Below, piece after piece: positions 34,711 through 42,409 of a stretch of DNA of 64,000 nucleotides. A program made the translations under genes and the position numbers. The stretch comes from Aliidiomarina minuta (lineage in GTDB: Bacteria > Pseudomonadota > Gammaproteobacteria > Enterobacterales > Alteromonadaceae). How positions within the stretch are numbered: position 1 is the stretch's first letter; every line of letters starts with the position of its first letter. The stretch is taken from assembly GCF_003987145.1 (NCBI RefSeq), contig NZ_PIPL01000002.1, forward strand, positions 254,286-318,285, given 5' to 3'. Below the pieces are notes generated by a model. That model worked only from the letters and a program-made list of their open reading frames with translations, did not search any database and was not told where the DNA came from.

Positions 34711-36432
34711 TTATTTCGGGCTATGATGTACACGCTCGCCCGCTATATATGTCGATAGCACTTTTATGCGCCAAAGGTCTTTGCTCTCCAGTTTCATAGG
34801 ATCTTTATCCAGCACAATAAAGTCAGCCCATTTGCCTTCCTCCAAAGTACCAATACTGTCATCCATGAAAGCAGCGTAAGCGGCGTCCAGTGTGAAGCTG
34901 CGCAACGCTTCAGCGAATGTCATAGCTTGATCAGGATACCAGCCTTCTACAGGATCATTATTTCTGTCCTGGCGAGTAACAGCAGCGTGTAAACCATAAA
35001 ATGGATTGGTAAGTTCTACCGGGAAGTCTGAGCCAGCTGCAATTATCGAGCCCTGGTCAAGAAAGCTACGCCAGGCGTAGGCACCGGCGATGCGTTCATT
35101 GCCGACACGATCTTCTGCCATGTTCATATCGCTGGTTGCGTGAGTAGGCTGCATCGATGGAATTATTCCGAGTGTTTTAAAACGCGGAATATCTTTTACC
35201 TGCACAATCTGTGCGTGCTCAATACGGTGACGGAATGCGCTCAAATCGGTTAGCTCGTCATCGTTGGCAGTTATTTTTTCAAATTCGTCCAGTGCCAGGC
35301 GGTTAGGATAGTCGCCGATAGCGTGATAACTGATTTGAAAACCAGCCTCATGAACTTCGCGAAACAGCTTTGCAACCTGTTCTTCGGGGGTTATCAGTAA
35401 TCCCAGGTTCTCTTCATCATCAGTGTAGGGTTCTATTAGCCGGGCTCCTCGACTACCTAAAGCGCCATCACCATACAACTTAACATTGCCGATGCGCAGT
35501 ATATCATCCTCGCTGCGATAAACACCTTCAGCAAGTAGCTCAGTCAGAGCCGGATCGGAACCTGAGATCATCGCGTTTACGCGTAGATTAAGAGTGCCCT
35601 CAGCATGCATTTGACGGAAGTTTTCCAGCCCTTTAGCGCTTACACCTGCATCCAGCACATGAGTGATACCAAGTTGCAGAATATGGTCCTGTGCCAGCTT
35701 AACGGCTTCTGCCCGCTGTTCGTCAGTGATGGCAGGCATGATGTCCTGAACCAGTTGCATTGCGGCGTCGATTAAAATGCCAGTCGGTTCGCCATCGGCG
35801 TCGCGAATAATCTGGCCACCGTCTGGATCCTCGGTGTCTGCCGTAATGCCAGCCAGTTGCAGAGCTTTACTATTTGCCCAGCCCGCGTGTGCGTCAACAC
35901 GAGTCAACCATACCGGGCGATCAGAAATAACATCATCCAAATCCTGACGGTTCGGATATTCGCGGGTTGGCCAGATTTCTTGATTCCAGCCGCGACCAAT
36001 AACCCACTCCAGTTCATGGTGTGAATCGGCATAGTTGGCTACTTTAGCTACCGTCGCTGTGCGATTGTTAATACCACGTAAATCAACCTGCATCAGGTTT
36101 TCACCCAGCGTTTGGATGTGACCATGGGAGTCAATTAAACCGGGTAGCAGGGTACGGCCATACAAATTATGTAAGGTTGCCTCGGGATAGTCCTGCTTCA
36201 GATCTTTATCGCCTTTAGCGACTACTTTTCCATCTTCTACTACCAACACGGAAAAACTGGAAAACTGCGCTTCGGCCCCTGGTTTCCCGCTAAAAGTGTA
36301 ACCCGTAAAATTATGGTAAAGGTCAGCAGCCATCGCGCTGGAACTTAATAAAAGTCCCAATAAGGCGCCTGTGTAGGTTATTAAATGCCAGTTCTTCATG
36401 CTCAAAGTCTTAGTTCTCGTGATTGATTGCAT
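34711..36432 (-). CDS. Exported amidohydrolase, YtcJ-like
   Basis: A 573-residue metal-dependent hydrolase with a signal peptide: the hydrophobic stretch ends in SSSAMA-AD. The start at 36432 has AGGA 8 nt upstream; an alternative ATG at 36399 would shorten the n-region by 11 residues. Amidohydrolase-3 motifs are LPGLIDSHGH (HxH metal ligands), YGDGALGSRGARL, RHRIEHAQIV, PSMQPTHATSDM and AAGSDFPVE. The C-terminal EEGKWADFIVLDKDP is the usual end of this family. Substrate unknown; relatives are annotated as formamidase- or dipeptidase-like. Monocistronic on the minus strand, 20 nt from the DUF3369 gene. Confidence 0.87.
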   Translation of the reverse strand: MQSITRTKTLSMKNWHLITYTGALLGLLLSSSAMAADLYHNFTGYTFSGKPGAEAQFSSFSVLVVEDGKVVAKGDKDLKQDYPEATLHNLYGRTLLPGLIDSHGHIQTLGENLMQVDLRGINNRTATVAKVANYADSHHELEWVIGRGWNQEIWPTREYPNRQDLDDVISDRPVWLTRVDAHAGWANSKALQLAGITADTEDPDGGQIIRDADGEPTGILIDAAMQLVQDIMPAITDEQRAEAVKLAQDHILQLGITHVLDAGVSAKGLENFRQMHAEGTLNLRVNAMISGSDPALTELLAEGVYRSEDDILRIGNVKLYGDGALGSRGARLIEPYTDDEENLGLLITPEEQVAKLFREVHEAGFQISYHAIGDYPNRLALDEFEKITANDDELTDLSAFRHRIEHAQIVQVKDIPRFKTLGIIPSMQPTHATSDMNMAEDRVGNERIAGAYAWRSFLDQGSIIAAGSDFPVELTNPFYGLHAAVTRQDRNNDPVEGWYPDQAMTFAEALRSFTLDAAYAAFMDDSIGTLEEGKWADFIVLDKDPMKLESKDLWRIKVLSTYIAGERVHHSPK

Positions 36433-36660
36433 CGACTATATCCTGTTTTGTCCAAATTTGCAGGTACCCGGGTGGGCTCCAAAGCATACTAACCACTACT
36501 GAGGTTGCCTGAAAATGTCATTGTTCTGCCATTTTACCGTTCTTTACATTCAAATGTATAATTTAATGTCTGCTCTATTTATTGTTTGTCAGCGCAGCTT
36601 TTTTTTTGCTCATAAGAGATGAAAGGCTTAGTTGTGCGGCTTTGTGAGGAGTTAAATCAG

Positions 36661-36731
36661 GACAGTGACACTGTCACTAATAGTACGAATAGAAGTAAAG
36701 TGAATCGCATGATCCCTAACATTGGTATAAT
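36661..36731 (+). promoter_or_regulatory. Extended -10 promoter and overlapping palindromes upstream of the LuxR-type gene
   Basis: TGGTATAAT at 36723-36731 is an extended -10 element with no good -35. Upstream, 36661-36678 contains two overlapping perfect palindromes, GACAGTG-A-CACTGTC and AGTGACA-C-TGTCACT, a plausible operator centred about 65 nt before the likely start. The rest of the 412-nt gap (36433-36845) is AT-rich and shows no gene. Near its end AAGGAT is followed by a three-codon ATG-ACG-CGG-TAA, probably chance. Confidence 0.5.
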
Positions 36732-36845
36732 ATATTTGTTAAACTAATAATGAATATCGTATAGCAGGCACTATGCGGAAAGTTAAGGATCGTGTCAATG
36801 ACGCGGTAAACACTACAATAATAACAACAGACTGAATTGCATCGC

Positions 36846-37469
36846 ATGAAAATTCTAATTATAGACCCTCAGTTTTTAACACGTTCAGGGCTTATTCATT
36901 TGCTCACCAGTTATAGTGACAATGTCGCCATATACGAGGCGGATTCCTTCGCTGTAGCACAGAGTTACCTTTCTGGTAGTGAAAGCTACGATATGATTTT
37001 TGCCGAACTCGATTTACCGGATATCGAGCATAGGGATATCGTGCAACGTATCTATTCATTGGCACCGCAAAGCCATCAGGTTCTGTTTACCTGGCGTCAA
37101 CATAATGCGGACATTCGACAAGCAATAGTGCAGGGCGCGCGCAGTTACCTTTGTAAAGGTGCGAGTGCTGAGCAAATGAAGTTAGCTATTCATGGTTTAT
37201 TGCAGGGTAAAGACTATTTGCCGGTTGAGGATTCATCAGGTAGTAAGTCTGTGCGTAGTGACATACAGCGTCATCTTTCGCCTCGGCAACAAGAAATTAT
37301 GCAGTTACTTGCACAAGGTCTTTCGAATAAAGAAATTGCTAATATTCTGGGCATTACAGAGGGTACAATCCGAGTTCATTTGTCAGCCATATTTAAGGCG
37401 ATCAAAGTCTCTAACCGCACCGAAGCTACCTTGTGGTATCTGTTACGGCAGAACAAACTAAGCGCCTGA
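36846..37469 (+). CDS. LuxR-family regulator with a pseudo-receiver domain
   Basis: 207 residues from the ATG at 36846 (a TTG at 36837 is less likely). The N-terminal receiver fold (about 1-115) keeps the lysine (K104 in YLCKGAS) and threonine (T82) but has Glu54 (in FAELDLP) where the phosphoacceptor aspartate belongs, and only one of the two N-terminal acidic residues (D7, then Pro). Phosphorylation in the usual way is therefore unlikely, and Glu may mimic the active state. The C-terminal LuxR helix-turn-helix (about 140-205: LSPRQQEIMQLLAQGLSNKE and TVRVHLS-like TIRVHLSAIF) looks intact. Its stop overlaps the start of the next gene, and flrA follows, so it may take part in motility control. 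Confidence 0.87.
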   Translation: MKILIIDPQFLTRSGLIHLLTSYSDNVAIYEADSFAVAQSYLSGSESYDMIFAELDLPDIEHRDIVQRIYSLAPQSHQVLFTWRQHNADIRQAIVQGARSYLCKGASAEQMKLAIHGLLQGKDYLPVEDSSGSKSVRSDIQRHLSPRQQEIMQLLAQGLSNKEIANILGITEGTIRVHLSAIFKAIKVSNRTEATLWYLLRQNKLSA

Positions 37470-37996
37470 TGATCGACCTCAAAGATTTGACTCATAGTTT
37501 GCAGCAACAATACCGGGCACCTGTTGAAAAGTGGGACCCTCCCTTTTGTGGTGATATCGACATTCGTATTACGGCAGACGGGGAGTGGTTATATCAGGGG
37601 TCTCCTATCAAGCGCGTGGAATTGGTGCGTTTATTTGCTAGTGTTTTGTGGCGGGAAAATGACGAATATTATTTAATTACGCCTGCAGAAAAAGTCAGAA
37701 TTGTTGTAGAAGATTGCCCTTTTATTGTCACTGAATGGCATAACCCAGAGGATAAACCTGATTTAATTCAACTGGTTACTAATATCGGTGAGGTTTATAT
37801 CTTGTCTCATGAGCATCCCCTACGTATTGTAGATTCTTTACCAGCGGTCGAAATCCGTGACGGTTTTTTGGCGCGAGTCCACCGAAACGTGTATTATCAA
37901 TGGGCCGCTCTGGCTGAAGAAGCCAGAGACGATGAAAAAGCAGGATATTATCTTCAAAGTGGTGACGCCCGATTTTGGTTAGGACCGCAATCCTAG
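37469..37996 (+). CDS. DUF1285 domain protein
   Basis: 175 residues from the ATG at 37469, which shares a base with the stop of the LuxR-type gene (TGATG). An upstream in-frame start at 37433 would lie inside that gene and is rejected. The sequence (PPFCGDIDIRITADGEWLY and WYVRIH-like FLARVHRNVYYQWAALAEE) matches the conserved DUF1285 family of proteobacteria, small soluble proteins of unknown function. No signal peptide, membrane segment or enzyme motif is seen. The gene ends 37 nt before flrA and probably shares its transcript. Confidence 0.85.
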   Translation: MIDLKDLTHSLQQQYRAPVEKWDPPFCGDIDIRITADGEWLYQGSPIKRVELVRLFASVLWRENDEYYLITPAEKVRIVVEDCPFIVTEWHNPEDKPDLIQLVTNIGEVYILSHEHPLRIVDSLPAVEIRDGFLARVHRNVYYQWAALAEEARDDEKAGYYLQSGDARFWLGPQS

Positions 37997-38033
37997 GGGT
38001 GGTAGGCCAATTGAGCCTTATCAGGGGTTGTAA

Positions 38034-39494
38034 ATGCAACATAACAAGACAATATATCTGGTAGATGAAGCCGATAAGCGTTGCCAGCAATTGGCAACCT
38101 TGCTTGAGTTCGTGGGTGAGCGGCCATTGCTGGTTGCAGCTGGCGACTTGGAACAGGTGTTTAAACGCCAGCAGAAGTTACCCTTCTGTATTATCGCAGG
38201 TACTTCTGTAGATGCAGAAAGTCTGATTAAAGAACATACTACTATCCCTTTCCTGCTCACTCCAGAGCAGCATGAGAGCATATTGGATTGTGCGAATGCG
38301 CTGGGGCAGATTCCCGATGGTGTCAGTTATTCCGAACTTACCCAGATGCTGCATTATTGTCAGGAGTACCATCGTCAGCGCCCTCAACATCAATTGTCGA
38401 ACGGACAGACCCTACACCAGCAGGATTTGATGCGAAACCTGGTGGGGCACAGCCAGGGAATTGAAGAGGTTCGCACGCTGATCACTCAGGTGGCCAGTAC
38501 CAATGCTAATGTACTGATATTGGGTGAATCAGGTACCGGTAAGGAAGTTACCGCGCGAGCCATTCATGATTTGTCTTCTCGTTATGAAGGTCCCTTTGTA
38601 CCTGTTAACTGCGGTGCTATCCCCGGTGATTTGCTCGAAAGCGAATTATTTGGCCATGAGAAAGGTGCTTTTACCGGCGCTATCAGCACCCGAAAAGGTC
38701 GTTTTGAAATGGCCGAGGGCGGCACTTTATTCCTTGATGAAATTGGTGATATGCCAATGCCAATGCAGGTTAAACTTCTACGTGTTCTGCAGGAACGGGT
38801 TTTTGAACGAGTCGGCGGTAGTAAACAAATCGTGGCCGATGTGCGAATTGTTGCAGCGACACACCGTAAACTGGATACCATGATCAAGCATGGCCAGTTC
38901 CGTGAAGATTTATACTATCGTCTGAATGTATTCCCGGTTGAAGTGCCCTCTTTGCGTGAGCGTAGGGAAGATATTCCATTACTGGTTCGTGAATTATTAC
39001 GCAGACTGGCGACAGAACAGGGCATACGTCTTAAATTTACCGAGTCGGCGATAGCCTCTCTGGCGGAACACAACTGGCCGGGTAATGTTCGGGAACTGGC
39101 TAATCTTATCGAACGTATGAGCATCACTCATCCTGACGGTGTTATTGACGTACATGATTTGCCAGTCAAATACCGCCACGTTGATAGTCCTCAGTTTATT
39201 CCGGAATACCCGGAAGAGATTCACGAACGGGATGCCTTGACGGCGATTTTTTCGGATGATGAAGAAACGCTCGACAATGTGCTTTACCCTGGTGAAGACA
39301 AGCCAGGTGTGATGACTCAGTTGCCTCCGGAAGGAGTGGATTTAAAAAGTCTGCTGGGTGAACTTGAAGTGGATCTTATTCGTCAGGCGCTGGAGCAACA
39401 GGACTGGATTGTAGCAAGGGCGGCCGAACTTTTAGGAATGCGAAGAACCACGCTGGTGGAAAAAATGCGCAAATACGAATTAAAGCGTAATTAA
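38034..39494 (+). CDS. flrA: Flagellar master regulator FlrA (FleQ-like sigma-54 activator)
   Basis: 486 residues: an N-terminal FleQ-type receiver-like domain without a normal phosphorylation site (about 1-115), an AAA+ sigma-54 activation domain with Walker A GESGTGK (164-170) and GAFTGA (211-216), and a C-terminal Fis-type helix-turn-helix (VARAAELLGMRRTTLVEKM). Arg134 in LMRNLVG and Arg175 in TARAIH fall one residue from R135 and R176 of Vibrio cholerae FlrA, which bind c-di-GMP, so inhibition by c-di-GMP is expected. FlrA activates flrBC in relatives; a canonical sigma-54 promoter lies between flrA and flrB here. It may be co-transcribed with the LuxR-type and DUF1285 genes. Confidence 0.96.
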   Translation: MQHNKTIYLVDEADKRCQQLATLLEFVGERPLLVAAGDLEQVFKRQQKLPFCIIAGTSVDAESLIKEHTTIPFLLTPEQHESILDCANALGQIPDGVSYSELTQMLHYCQEYHRQRPQHQLSNGQTLHQQDLMRNLVGHSQGIEEVRTLITQVASTNANVLILGESGTGKEVTARAIHDLSSRYEGPFVPVNCGAIPGDLLESELFGHEKGAFTGAISTRKGRFEMAEGGTLFLDEIGDMPMPMQVKLLRVLQERVFERVGGSKQIVADVRIVAATHRKLDTMIKHGQFREDLYYRLNVFPVEVPSLRERREDIPLLVRELLRRLATEQGIRLKFTESAIASLAEHNWPGNVRELANLIERMSITHPDGVIDVHDLPVKYRHVDSPQFIPEYPEEIHERDALTAIFSDDEETLDNVLYPGEDKPGVMTQLPPEGVDLKSLLGELEVDLIRQALEQQDWIVARAAELLGMRRTTLVEKMRKYELKRN

Positions 39495-39517
39495 TTGTTA
39501 AGAAAGCGCAAATTTGA

Positions 39518-39533
39518 TGGCATAGCCATTGCA
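39518..39533 (+). promoter_or_regulatory. Sigma-54 promoter of flrBC
   Basis: TGGCAT-N5-TTGCA with the -24 GG at 39519-39520 and the -12 GC at 39531-39532 (10 nt between), the exact spacing for sigma-54. It lies 34 nt before the flrB start and just after flrA, in keeping with activation by FlrA. Confidence 0.9.
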
Positions 39534-39566
39534 TAACTCCCGCTGTTGGCAGTAAAGGATGGTTTT

Positions 39567-40583
39567 ATGACGCAAGCGGCTGCAGTGGCGCAAAAGGTGC
39601 AAATGGACTCTGTTTTGGCAGCTATGCCAAATGGGGTGCTTATGCTCGATTCCCGAGGGGTTATTAGCTCTGCAAACCCCGCCGCTGAGCGCTTACTTGG
39701 TCAGCAACTGAACGGTGAGTTGTGGCGGGATGTGATTAGTTCAGCCTTTTCCCCGCGTGAAGATGATGGCCATGAAGTTTCGTTGGTTTCAGGTCAACGG
39801 GTGCGCCTGGATATTTCCTCTTTGCAGCCAGATCCTGGTCAACTAATTGTTATTACTGACATGTCAGAGACTCGGGCGTTGCAGGCCAGAGTAGGCCAGA
39901 TGCAGCGTTTATCAGCGATGGGCCGGATGGTTGCTTCGCTGGCACACCAGATTCGAACTCCTTTGTCAGCGGCTATGTTATACGCAGAAAACCTGCGTCG
40001 CGATAAATTGCCTTCAGCGCAACGTGAAAAATTCAGTCGTAAACTAACTGACCGATTACAGGACTTGGAGCAACAGGTGAATGACATGTTGCTATTTGCT
40101 AAAAGTGGCGAGCAATTACCTGTTGAGCACTTATTTTTGAATGATGTTGTTCGCGAAGTAGCGGAACAAGTAGAACCATTAGCACAGCGTGAAAGTATTC
40201 AACTGGAAGTCGTAATCGCAGATGAAGATGCTGAATTTATTGGCAATATGTCGGCTTTGACGAGCGCTATTCAAAACCTGGTTATGAACGCGTTGCAAGC
40301 CTGCCCTAAGAATAGTCGGGTAGGTATAGCTGCAAGTCTTAATGAAGAACAGCTTTTTATTCAGGTGCTGGATAACGGCCCCGGTATAGATAAAAAAGAT
40401 CTGGAACATATTTTCACCCCGTTTTTCACTCGCAAATCACAGGGCACCGGGCTGGGTCTGGCTGTGGTTAAAACAGTCGCCAAAGCTCATCAGGGAAGCA
40501 TCAGAGTGGATAGCGAAGTTGGTCGGGGTACTATTTTTACGCTAGCGTTGCCGGTTTACCGGGGGAATAATAAGCATGAATGA
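39567..40583 (+). CDS. flrB: Flagellar sensor kinase FlrB (FleS)
   Basis: 338 residues from the ATG at 39567, preceded by AAAGGA; a TTG at 39546 is rejected. A PAS domain (about 15-105, MPNGVLMLDSRGVI) is followed by HisKA with His127 in SLAHQIRTPLS and a HATPase_c domain (VLDNGPGIDKKD, GTGLGLAV). No membrane segment is seen, as expected for FlrB, which senses flagellar assembly state in the cytoplasm and phosphorylates FlrC. The 3' end overlaps flrC by 8 nt. Transcription should start at the sigma-54 promoter directly upstream. Confidence 0.95.
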   Translation: MTQAAAVAQKVQMDSVLAAMPNGVLMLDSRGVISSANPAAERLLGQQLNGELWRDVISSAFSPREDDGHEVSLVSGQRVRLDISSLQPDPGQLIVITDMSETRALQARVGQMQRLSAMGRMVASLAHQIRTPLSAAMLYAENLRRDKLPSAQREKFSRKLTDRLQDLEQQVNDMLLFAKSGEQLPVEHLFLNDVVREVAEQVEPLAQRESIQLEVVIADEDAEFIGNMSALTSAIQNLVMNALQACPKNSRVGIAASLNEEQLFIQVLDNGPGIDKKDLEHIFTPFFTRKSQGTGLGLAVVKTVAKAHQGSIRVDSEVGRGTIFTLALPVYRGNNKHE

Positions 40584-41931
40584 TGAGCGCCAAATCCTGA
40601 TTGTGGAAGATGATAAAAATCTACAGGAAGCTATTGTGGATACACTGGAACTGAATGGCTTCCAGTGTCTGACTGCTGATTCTGCTGAAGATGCTTTATT
40701 GAGCCTGAAGCAGGAAGTCGTCGATATGGTGATCAGTGACGTTCAGATGCCTGGATTAAGCGGATTGCAGTTGCTGAACAGCATGCAACGCCAGGGCTTA
40801 GTGATTCCTACACTGATGATGACCGCATATGCCAAAGTTGATGATGCGGTAACAGCCATGCGCGCTGGCGCACTGGACTACCTCAGTAAACCTTTTTCCA
40901 CCGAGCGTTTGTTAGAGTTAGTTAATCGCTATTTACCCGCTAAGTCAGTCACCAGTGGTCAGCCGGTGGTTGGTGATAGTAACAGTGAACAAATGCTGAA
41001 GCTGGCAAGACGAGTCGCAAATACCGAAGCAACAGTAATGGTGACAGGCCCGAGCGGGTCGGGTAAAGAGGTGCTGGCTCAATATATTCACCAACAGTCG
41101 ACGCGTAGTGACGGACCTTTTGTGGCCATTAACTGTGCCGCGATTCCTGAAAACATGCTGGAATCAACCCTGTTTGGTTATGAGAAAGGTGCTTTTACCG
41201 GAGCTATACAGGCTAATCCAGGTAAGTTTGAGCAGGCCCAGGGTGGCACCCTGCTATTGGATGAAATCACTGAAATGGATTTAAGCCTGCAATCTAAGTT
41301 ATTGCGTGTTTTACAGGAACGTCAGGTAGAACGCCTGGGTGGGCGCAAAACTATTGAACTGGATGTACGGATTATAGCCACTAGCAATAGAGACCTTAAA
41401 GCGGCGGTTGCTGACGGCGTATTTCGCGAAGATTTATATTATCGTTTGAATGTGTTCCCGTTAAACTGGCGTCCGTTGCAGGATCGCGCTGGTGATATTT
41501 TACCTTTGGCTGAACATTTACTTAATCGGCACTGTGAACGGAATAGTCAGGTCACACCAACCTTTACCGACTGCGCTAAGCGCAAAATGCAGGAATACAA
41601 TTGGCCGGGAAATGTGCGTGAACTGGAGAACGTAATTCAGCGTGCGTTGATCTTGCATTCGGATGGGCAGGTCAGCGCTGACGACTTATTACTGGACGAT
41701 GGTTTTGCTGCAGCAACTGAAGCTAGTGTGGAAAGTGCGCCTGAATTGGATGATGGCACACCGGAACGCCTGGGTAGTGAATTAAAACAGCAGGAACAAC
41801 AGATTATTCTGGATATGTTGAAACGTTGTAACGGCAAACGTAAAGATGTTGCCGAGAATCTGGGTATCAGCGCCAGAACCTTGCGTTATAAATTAGCTCA
41901 GATGCGCGAACAAGGGATAGAGTTGCCATAG
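40576..41931 (+). CDS. flrC: Flagellar response regulator FlrC (FleR), sigma-54 activator
   Basis: 451 residues: an intact receiver (D12/D13, phosphoacceptor D55 in VISDVQMPG, lysine in YLSKPF), an AAA+ domain with Walker A GPSGSGK, GAFTGA and the arginine-finger region, and a C-terminal Fis-type helix-turn-helix (RKDVAENLGISARTLRYKL). It is phosphorylated by FlrB and activates class III flagellar genes. Canonical sigma-54 promoters in front of fliE, fliK and fliM are its probable targets. The start lies inside flrB (8-nt overlap). Confidence 0.96.
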   Translation: MNDERQILIVEDDKNLQEAIVDTLELNGFQCLTADSAEDALLSLKQEVVDMVISDVQMPGLSGLQLLNSMQRQGLVIPTLMMTAYAKVDDAVTAMRAGALDYLSKPFSTERLLELVNRYLPAKSVTSGQPVVGDSNSEQMLKLARRVANTEATVMVTGPSGSGKEVLAQYIHQQSTRSDGPFVAINCAAIPENMLESTLFGYEKGAFTGAIQANPGKFEQAQGGTLLLDEITEMDLSLQSKLLRVLQERQVERLGGRKTIELDVRIIATSNRDLKAAVADGVFREDLYYRLNVFPLNWRPLQDRAGDILPLAEHLLNRHCERNSQVTPTFTDCAKRKMQEYNWPGNVRELENVIQRALILHSDGQVSADDLLLDDGFAAATEASVESAPELDDGTPERLGSELKQQEQQIILDMLKRCNGKRKDVAENLGISARTLRYKLAQMREQGIELP

Positions 41932-41940
41932 AATAAAAGT

Positions 41941-41956
41941 TGGCGCTTTCTTTGCA
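41941..41956 (+). promoter_or_regulatory. Sigma-54 promoter of the fliE operon
   Basis: TGGCGC-N5-TTGCA, a near-consensus sigma-54 element, begins 10 nt after the flrC stop and 91 nt before fliE. It probably drives fliEFGHIJ under FlrC control. Confidence 0.93.
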
Positions 41957-42031
41957 TAGAATATCTTTACGGAAGATTTACAGGGCGCGCGCCTAAAAAT
42001 TGACGCCAGGCGACGCTTTTGGGGGAAACCA

Positions 42032-42379
42032 ATGAACGTTAAAAGCAATCATCTTTACAGCGAAATGCAGAGCATGCTCTCTGAAATGCGTCCTGAAGCT
42101 CAGCAGCTGGACCGCATGAATCAGCTGAATCGTGTTAATGAGACGAATCAAACCCAGTCCGATTTTGGCGGTATGCTTAAATCGGCGATTGATAACATTA
42201 ATGAGTTGCAAACGGATGCTCGTGACTTGCAGACCCGGGTTGAAATGGGTGACAGCAGTGTATCATTGGCTGAGGCTATGATCGCGGCACAAAAATCCAG
42301 CATCGCCTTTGAGGCTGGTGTGCAAGTGCGCAACAAGGTTGTGGACGCCTATGAAAAGATTATGAATATGCCGGTGTAA
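42032..42379 (+). CDS. fliE: Flagellar hook-basal body protein FliE
   Basis: 115 residues. FliE links the MS ring to the proximal rod. The C-terminal half has the family pattern (DFGGMLKSAIDNINELQ, GDSSVSLAEAMIAAQKSSIAFEA, VRNKVVDAYEKIMNM in parts) and is amphipathic helical. The start is supported by GGGGGA-like purines about 6 nt upstream (TTTTGGGGGAAACC). It is the first gene of the fliE operon, 91 nt after a sigma-54 promoter and 30 nt before fliF. Confidence 0.95.
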   Translation: MNVKSNHLYSEMQSMLSEMRPEAQQLDRMNQLNRVNETNQTQSDFGGMLKSAIDNINELQTDARDLQTRVEMGDSSVSLAEAMIAAQKSSIAFEAGVQVRNKVVDAYEKIMNMPV

Positions 42380-42409
42380 ACCAGCCTATTCAAAGCAGGA
42401 GTATAAATC

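Noticed and set aside
36798..36809. Three-codon leader ORF (ATG ACG CGG TAA) with AAGGAT 7 nt upstream
   Set aside because: Too short to distinguish from chance and without attenuator-like structure behind it.
37433..37468. Upstream start for the DUF1285 gene
   Set aside because: It would place 12 codons inside the LuxR-type gene; the TGATG overlap at 37467-37471 gives a normal coupled start.
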